Shown here: piece by piece, positions 59,288-64,000 of the stretch
Position numbering within the stretch: the first letter of the stretch is position 1
Layout of the letters: each line of letters opens with the position of its first letter
NCBI GenBank assembly: GCA_019022495.1
Contig: JAFEKR010000014.1
Coordinates: 496,001-560,000, forward strand
DNA from: Epichloe hybrida
Lineage: Eukaryota; Ascomycota; Sordariomycetes; Hypocreales; Clavicipitaceae
DNA length: 64,000 nucleotides
Reading direction: 5' to 3'
Program-made: the position numbers and the translations under genes
Notes under the pieces: model-generated
Databases searched by the model: none
Told to the model about the DNA's origin: nothing
The model's input: the letters and a program-made list of their open reading frames with translations, nothing else

Positions 59288-61335
59288 GTAAGTAACTATA
59301 CTTAATAAGCTTTATCCTTTTAATTTTAAGATTATATATTATATAAGGAAATTAAAAATCCTACTAACTTACTTTTAAGAAAACTAGATTTTATAAGTAA
59401 GGTAAGGAAAGAGAAAGTAATAACTATATAACTTCTTACCTTTTTATTTAAATTTATAAATACTAAGAGATAGGAACACTATAGTGATATTATTAGTGTT
59501 ATAGGCTCTATATAAATATCACTTAGTGTAACTAATAGTTAGTTATAATAACACTATAATAATACTACTAATATCTAGGGTTTTAAAAAATTATAACTTA
59601 ACTATATTCCTAAAGAACCTAATAATTTAGATAATCTTAGAAGAGTTATATTAGTAAGGTTATTTAATACTTTTTATACTTCTATTAATAAGTAATAAGC
59701 TAGCTATAGTAATACTATTAGTACCTAGTATATGTACTATTTACTACTTAATTATTTTAATTTTCCTATTAGACTAGCTATTTCTAATAGGGATAGACTA
59801 GTATAGGTTATTACTAGTAAGTAATAAGGGCGCCCCTTAAAAACATTACTTATCTATATTCTTATAAACTAGAAGTATTTATTAAACTAATTACTTATAG
59901 AGATATTATAGCTAGGATTTAATCTATTTAAAGAACCTCTTTTAAGTTTAACTCTAACTTTCTAGAAAAGAGCTTAGAATTAAAACCCCTAATTTAAGTT
60001 TTATTATATAAAGCATAGTAAGGTAATAACTTTACTATAGCTTAATTAAAGTTACTTAAAAGTAGTAATATAACTATATTCTAGATATAGTTAATTAGAC
60101 TCTCTAAGCTATTAATATTTAAGAATTATATTTTTATTTCTCTAAGTATAAGAAAAGAAATTTTATTACTAACTTATAATAACCTTATTACTAGGCACTA
60201 AGGAGTAAGTAAAACTCTTTATTAGATTATAAACTAATATTATTAGCTAATAATAAAGAAAGATATAAAGGCATATATTAGTACTTATATAAATTATTAG
60301 ACTTTAAAACTAAGGCATTATAAACTATATAGTAAGCTAGCTACACTACTAGTACTTAATTACCCTTTTAAGAATTATTAATAGATTTTATTACTAGACT
60401 TACACTAGTAAAAGATTTAAATTAGACTTATAATATAATTTTAGTTATTATTAACTATTTTATAAAATATAGTATTTATATCCTTATTTTAATATAACTA
60501 ACTAGTAATAAGCTAGTAACTATGTTCTTAAAATATGTTTTTAGAGACTATAAAGCCTTAGAAGGTATTATAATAGACTAAGGTTCTATATTTATAAGTG
60601 GTTTCTAAATAACTTTTTATTATCTTCTTATAATAAAGTAACTACTTAGTATTACTTTTTACCCCTAGATAGATAGCTAGATAAAACGTTTAAACTAGGT
60701 CTTAGAATATTATCTAAGGGCTTTTACTTATACTAAATAGACTAATTAGGTAAATAACCTATTAATAGCGTAATTCGCGTATAATATAAGTAATTACTTA
60801 ATATATAGCGACACACTAGTAAAGGTATTATAAGGTTATAATCCTAGAGGTCTATAGTAAGTAATAGTAAATATTCCTTTAGTAAATAATTAAGCTAAAA
60901 GTAAAATTTTAGTACTAAGAGAGAAGTATACTATAATTAAGTAGCTTTTAAGTAACTTATAGACTTAGTATAAAAAATATTATAACTAGAAAAGAACTCT
61001 AATAAGGTTTAAAGTTAGTAACTATATTTTATTATTAATAAAAAACATTAACCTAAGATACCCTAGTAGGAAGCTAGCTATAAAGTACCTAAGCCTTTAT
61101 AAGATTAAAAAGGTAATTAGAAGTTATAAATTAGTATATTAATTAAAATTACTACCTAGGACTTAATTATATAATATATTTAATATTACTAGTCTTAAAC
61201 CTTTTAAAGAGAACCTAATAAATATAGAAGATATATCCTTATTATAAGATACTATTAAAGATAATAAATAAGAGTTTAAAGTTAAGAGAATTATTTTATA
61301 TTACTATAATAAAAGGTATTATAAATATCTAGTTT
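59288..61335 (+). pseudogene. Gypsy integrase with chromodomain, RIP-mutated
   Basis: Plus-strand remnants show the integrase zinc finger near 60.19-60.32 kb (ITRHQGVSKTLYQII, then YIS..INCQTLK), core-domain text to about 60.9 kb, and then KYLSLYKIKKVIRSYKL, NIFNITSLKPF and a C-terminal chromodomain start (VKRIILYYYNKRYYKYLV) near 61.28-61.33 kb. Stops interrupt every domain. It ends abruptly at 61336, where composition changes. Confidence 0.65.
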
Positions 61336-61560
61336 GTCAGGGGAAAAACAACACCCCAAAACGACGGAAAAGACGGTCTCGATGACGAAGCTAATGATAA
61401 CGATAAAAACGATGATATTGACAATGCTAACGATGCTAACGATACTGACGAATTCAACGATATCAAAGCTAGAACCTAGATAACGGGATCTAGGCCTGCG
61501 ATATTTTCGATCCATTGCGAGAATCCAAGCTACTAAGGTCTCTTTTTAATATCTAGTTAT
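61336..61560. other. Less mutated junction with Asp/Asn-codon repeats
   Basis: Starts GTCAGGGGAAAAACAACACC and carries a run of GAYRAY/AAYGAT codon-like repeats at about 61376-61465, which would encode an Asp/Asn-rich stretch on the plus strand. CpA sites are retained. I cannot assign it to a gene; the antisense open frame is probably a by-product. Confidence 0.4.
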
Positions 61561-61797
61561 CTTATTAATTAAACAAACCTAGAGCATATACCGTAGTAAC
61601 CGCACAAAAGGGGAGAGTTAATTTTCTATAAAAGAGGAGGGAATCTAGGGATTTTATCTAGCTAGATAGTCACATAACTAGGGATCCGATTAATCTGGCG
61701 ATGCCAATAGATCTAACAATGCCAAGGTCTAGAGGCCTGTGGTCTTGTGAGAGAGGTCTTAAGAGGTCATAATTCTAGCCATATAACACCTCCCTAA

Positions 61798-61836
61798 CTG
61801 TTTTCCCTTTTCTAGCCCCTAGGAAAGGGAAAACAG
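61798..61836. repeat. Perfect-stem inverted repeat
   Basis: CTGTTTTCCCTTT pairs with AAAGGGAAAACAG, extended by CTAG/CTAG around a short loop, giving a stem of 13 bp plus 4. It is followed by AAAAGAGGG tandem units at about 61856-61886. Its function is unknown. Confidence 0.6.
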
Positions 61837-61982
61837 TAACTAAAGAAAACAACAAAAGGGGGAAAAGAGGGAAAAGAGGGAAAAGTAGTATAATCATAAG
61901 ATAAAAAAAAATTCGTGATTTTCAGGCCCCCCTATCTATCAATCTATCAATTAAAAGGGTCATTTATAAAAGGGGTTGTCAG

Positions 61983-62310
61983 AGGTCTGTTGAATTCAAA
62001 AGAATGGACCGATCCACTGCACCTAGGATTACAAAGCCTTATATATTTTAACACTCCCCCTGGAATTGTACATCCAGGTGCCCTACCAGAGGTTTTTTAG
62101 GCTTATACTAGCAATTGAATTTTTTTAGTTATTTCGGCAAGGTTCGAACTCGTAACCTTGCCTTGCAGAGCAGTGCTCCACTGTGGTGGGCGCAAACGCT
62201 TGCAGTGGGCCCAACCACTGCGCCACCGGGCTCATAACCTGTTGAATTCAAAAGAGTGGACCGATCCACTGCACCTAGGATTACAAAGCCTTATATATTT
62301 TAACAAGGTC
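61983..62310 (-). mobile_element. TRIM-like miniature LTR element with tRNA-like core
   Basis: The element at 61988-62305 (318 bp) is flanked by AGGTC on both sides (61983-61987, 62306-62310). The LTRs are 66 bp each (61988-62053 and 62240-62305), TGTT..AACA, and I see one mismatch. Read on the minus strand, the primer site GGTTATGAGCCC directly follows the LTR (62226-62239) and is complementary to the anticodon arm of initiator tRNA-Met. The purine tract CCAGGGGGAG (62054-62063) directly precedes the other LTR. The 186-bp interior has no protein coding. It contains Pol III-like A box TGGCGCAGTGG (62215-62225) and B box AGTTCGAACC (about 62141-62150). It must depend on copia proteins in trans. 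Confidence 0.8.
62137..62233 (-). ncRNA. tRNA-like sequence inside the TRIM-like element
   Basis: A- and B-box matches lie about 64 bp apart, with GGTTCGAACTCGTAACC forming a T-arm-like hairpin. I could not pair a proper acceptor stem, and the middle is longer than in a class I tRNA. It is therefore more likely a tRNA-derived Pol III promoter than a working tRNA gene. Confidence 0.4.
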
Positions 62311-63850
62311 TTATTAACAGTCTAATTAATTAATCCGTAGCAGAAGACCTTTCTAACAGTTAGAGACCTCTTTAATCATCAGAGGAATCGTTAGTCAGAG
62401 GGATCTTTAATAGTCAGAGGGGTTGTTAGTGGGCGAAGACCTCGTTAGAAGACCTTCTATTAGTCAGATTCCCCTTCAAAAGTCAGAGGAATCGTTAGTT
62501 AGAGAGGTCTTTAAGGGTCAGAGGTCTCGTTAGACAGTTAGATTAATTAGTCTAATAACAGAAGCCCTTATCATTAGTTAGAGACCTCTTTAGAAGACCT
62601 TTTGTACATTAGATTCCTCGTCAAAGGTCAGAGGAATCATTAGTTAGAGGGATCTTTAATGGCCAGAGGGGTTATTAGTGGGCGAAGACCTCGTTAGAAG
62701 ACCTTCTATTAGTCAGATTCCTCTTTAAAAGCCAGAGGAATCGTTAGTTAAAGAGGTCTTTAAGGGTCAGAGGTCTTGTCAGACAGTCAGATTAATTAGT
62801 CTGTGATAACAGAAGCCCTTGTTAGCGGTCAGAGACCTCGTTAGAAGACCTTCTGTACATTAGATTCCTTATTAATTATCAGAGGAATCGTTAGTTAAAG
62901 AGGTCTTTAACGGTCAGAGGTCTTGTCAGATAGTTAGATTAATTAGTCTGTGATAACAGAAGCCCTTGTCAGCGGTCAAAGACCTCTTCAGAAGACCTTC
63001 TATTAGTCAGATTTCTCTTCAAAAGTTAGAGGAATCATTAGTCAAAGAGGTCTTTAACAGTTAGAGGTCTTGTTAGACAGTTAGAGGGATTATTAGTGAT
63101 TAATCTAACTCAAGGTCAGAGGTCAAGTAACCAAGAGTCTAATTAATTAACTAATCAATCCATAACAGAGGGCCTTATTAGCGGTCAGAGACCTTGTCAG
63201 AAGACCTTCTGTACATTAGATTCCTTGTCAATCGTTAGAGGAATTGTCAGTTAGAGAGATCTTTAACGGTTAGAGGTCTCGTCAGATAGTTAGATTAATT
63301 AGTCTAATAACAGAAGCTTTTGTTAATAGCAGAGGCCTCTTTAGAAGACCTTCTATACATTAGATTCCCCTTCAAAAGTCAGAGAAATCATTAGTTAGAG
63401 CGATCTTTAACGGTCGGAGGCCTTGTCAGACAGTTAGATTAATTAGTCTAATAACAGAAGCTTTCGTTAGCAGTTAGAGACCTTATTAGAAGACCTTCTG
63501 TACATCAAATTCCCCTTCAAAAGTCAGAGGAATTGTCAATCAGAGGGATCTTTAACGGTCAGAGGTCTCGTCAGACAGTTAGAGGGATTATTAGTAATTA
63601 ATCTAGCCTAATAGTTAGAGCTAGAATAACCGTAGGTCTAATTAATTAACTAATCAATCCATGACAGAGGGCCTTGTTAGCGGTTAGAGACCTCTTTAAA
63701 AGACCTTCTAATAGTCAGATTCCTCGTTAAAAGTCAGAGAAATCGTTAGTTAGAGAGGTCTTTAACAGTTAGAGGCCTTGTTAGACAGTTAGATTAATTA
63801 ATCTTTAACGACAGACCTAGCTAATAAAGGTTAGGTCAAAGGTCTAATAA

Positions 63851-64000
63851 TAAAAGACCTAATTTATTAAAGGTTAAATTTAAAGGTCTAGATGCTTGCC
63901 TCCCTAACGGAAAGCTAAGCAAAACTAGGGTATTAAATCGGTTTAAGCTAGGCAAGTTAGAAGGTTAAAAATCAGGAAAAGAAGGTTAAAGCTAGAAATA
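63851..64000. other. Array edge, AT-rich DNA
   Basis: The minisatellite pattern fades out. The remaining 150 bp show no gene or recognisable repeat end. Confidence 0.4.

Larger units (their letters stand above)
61965..63850. repeat. GTCAGAGG minisatellite-like array
   Basis: Degenerate tandem units such as GTCAGAGGAATCGTTAGT, AGAGGTCTTTAACGGTC and GTTAGATTAATTAGTC recur in a higher-order pattern with spacings of roughly 136-155 and 205-215 bp (for example repeated AGAAGACCTTCTGTACATTA near 62852, 63199, 63489). Copies differ mostly by transitions. The TRIM-like element at 61988-62305 is inserted near its left end. No coding capacity. Confidence 0.65.

Noticed and set aside
61291..61515. Minus-strand open frame rich in Ile/Val/Ser
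   Set aside because: It is the antisense reading of an Asp/Asn-codon repeat and overlaps a gypsy chromodomain on the other strand.
62137..62233. Functional tRNA gene
   Set aside because: A and B boxes are present but no acceptor stem could be paired, and the sequence is the core of an LTR-flanked element.

Overview
The window joins two very different kinds of fungal DNA. Bases 1 to about 23,680 are GC-balanced and gene-bearing, with short GT..AG introns of 60 to 140 bp and typical filamentous-ascomycete genes. From 23,679 to the end it is extremely AT-rich and packed with broken transposons in which nearly every reading frame is closed by TAA or TAG. Repeat copies differ mainly by C-to-T and G-to-A changes, which is the signature of repeat-induced point mutation (RIP). 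The gene set (a Sln1/TcsB-type hybrid histidine kinase, HsbA cell-wall proteins, oxaloacetate acetylhydrolase, AIM6, DUF1275) suggests a sordariomycete, perhaps of the Hypocreales. The species cannot be fixed from the sequence alone.

Gene-bearing part, left to right: AIM6-like membrane phosphodiesterase (minus, 418-1940); HAD-like hydrolase with an unrecognised C-terminal half (minus, 2449-3822); Sln1/TcsB osmosensor histidine kinase with a one-base frameshift just before its receiver domain (minus, 4666-8143); DUF1275 membrane protein (minus, 9299-10271); oxaloacetate acetylhydrolase-type enzyme (plus, 12095-13390); an unrecognised open fragment (minus, 15033-15611); a bHLH transcription factor (plus, 17592-18749); a 5'-truncated HsbA relic (plus, 19335-19583); a fuller HsbA gene whose GPI-like tail lies in another frame (minus, 20113-20897); and a dead carboxylesterase/lipase whose nucleophile serine codon is now phenylalanine (minus, 22373-23629). 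The genes form no evident cluster. Common themes are cell surface, osmosensing and secreted metabolism.

Transposon part: two copia (Ty1-type) LTR retrotransposons with paired LTRs and intact 5-bp target duplications lie 96 bp apart (23679-28830 minus; 28927-34838 plus). A palindromic MITE-like repeat follows at 34845-35041. From about 35.2 to 61.3 kb there is a nest: a foldback-like non-coding family whose ends consist of GTAGTGTAG-type short repeats (four copies, two of them forming a hairpin about 3.65 kb long), hAT transposase remnants, gypsy fragments, a third copia, and several LTR copies. The last 2 kb is a minisatellite-like array. A well-preserved 318-bp miniature LTR element sits inside it, with 66-bp LTRs, an initiator-Met half-tRNA primer site, a polypurine tract, a 5-bp target duplication and internal tRNA-like Pol III boxes. 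This TRIM-like element and the foldback family are the best candidates for something undescribed.
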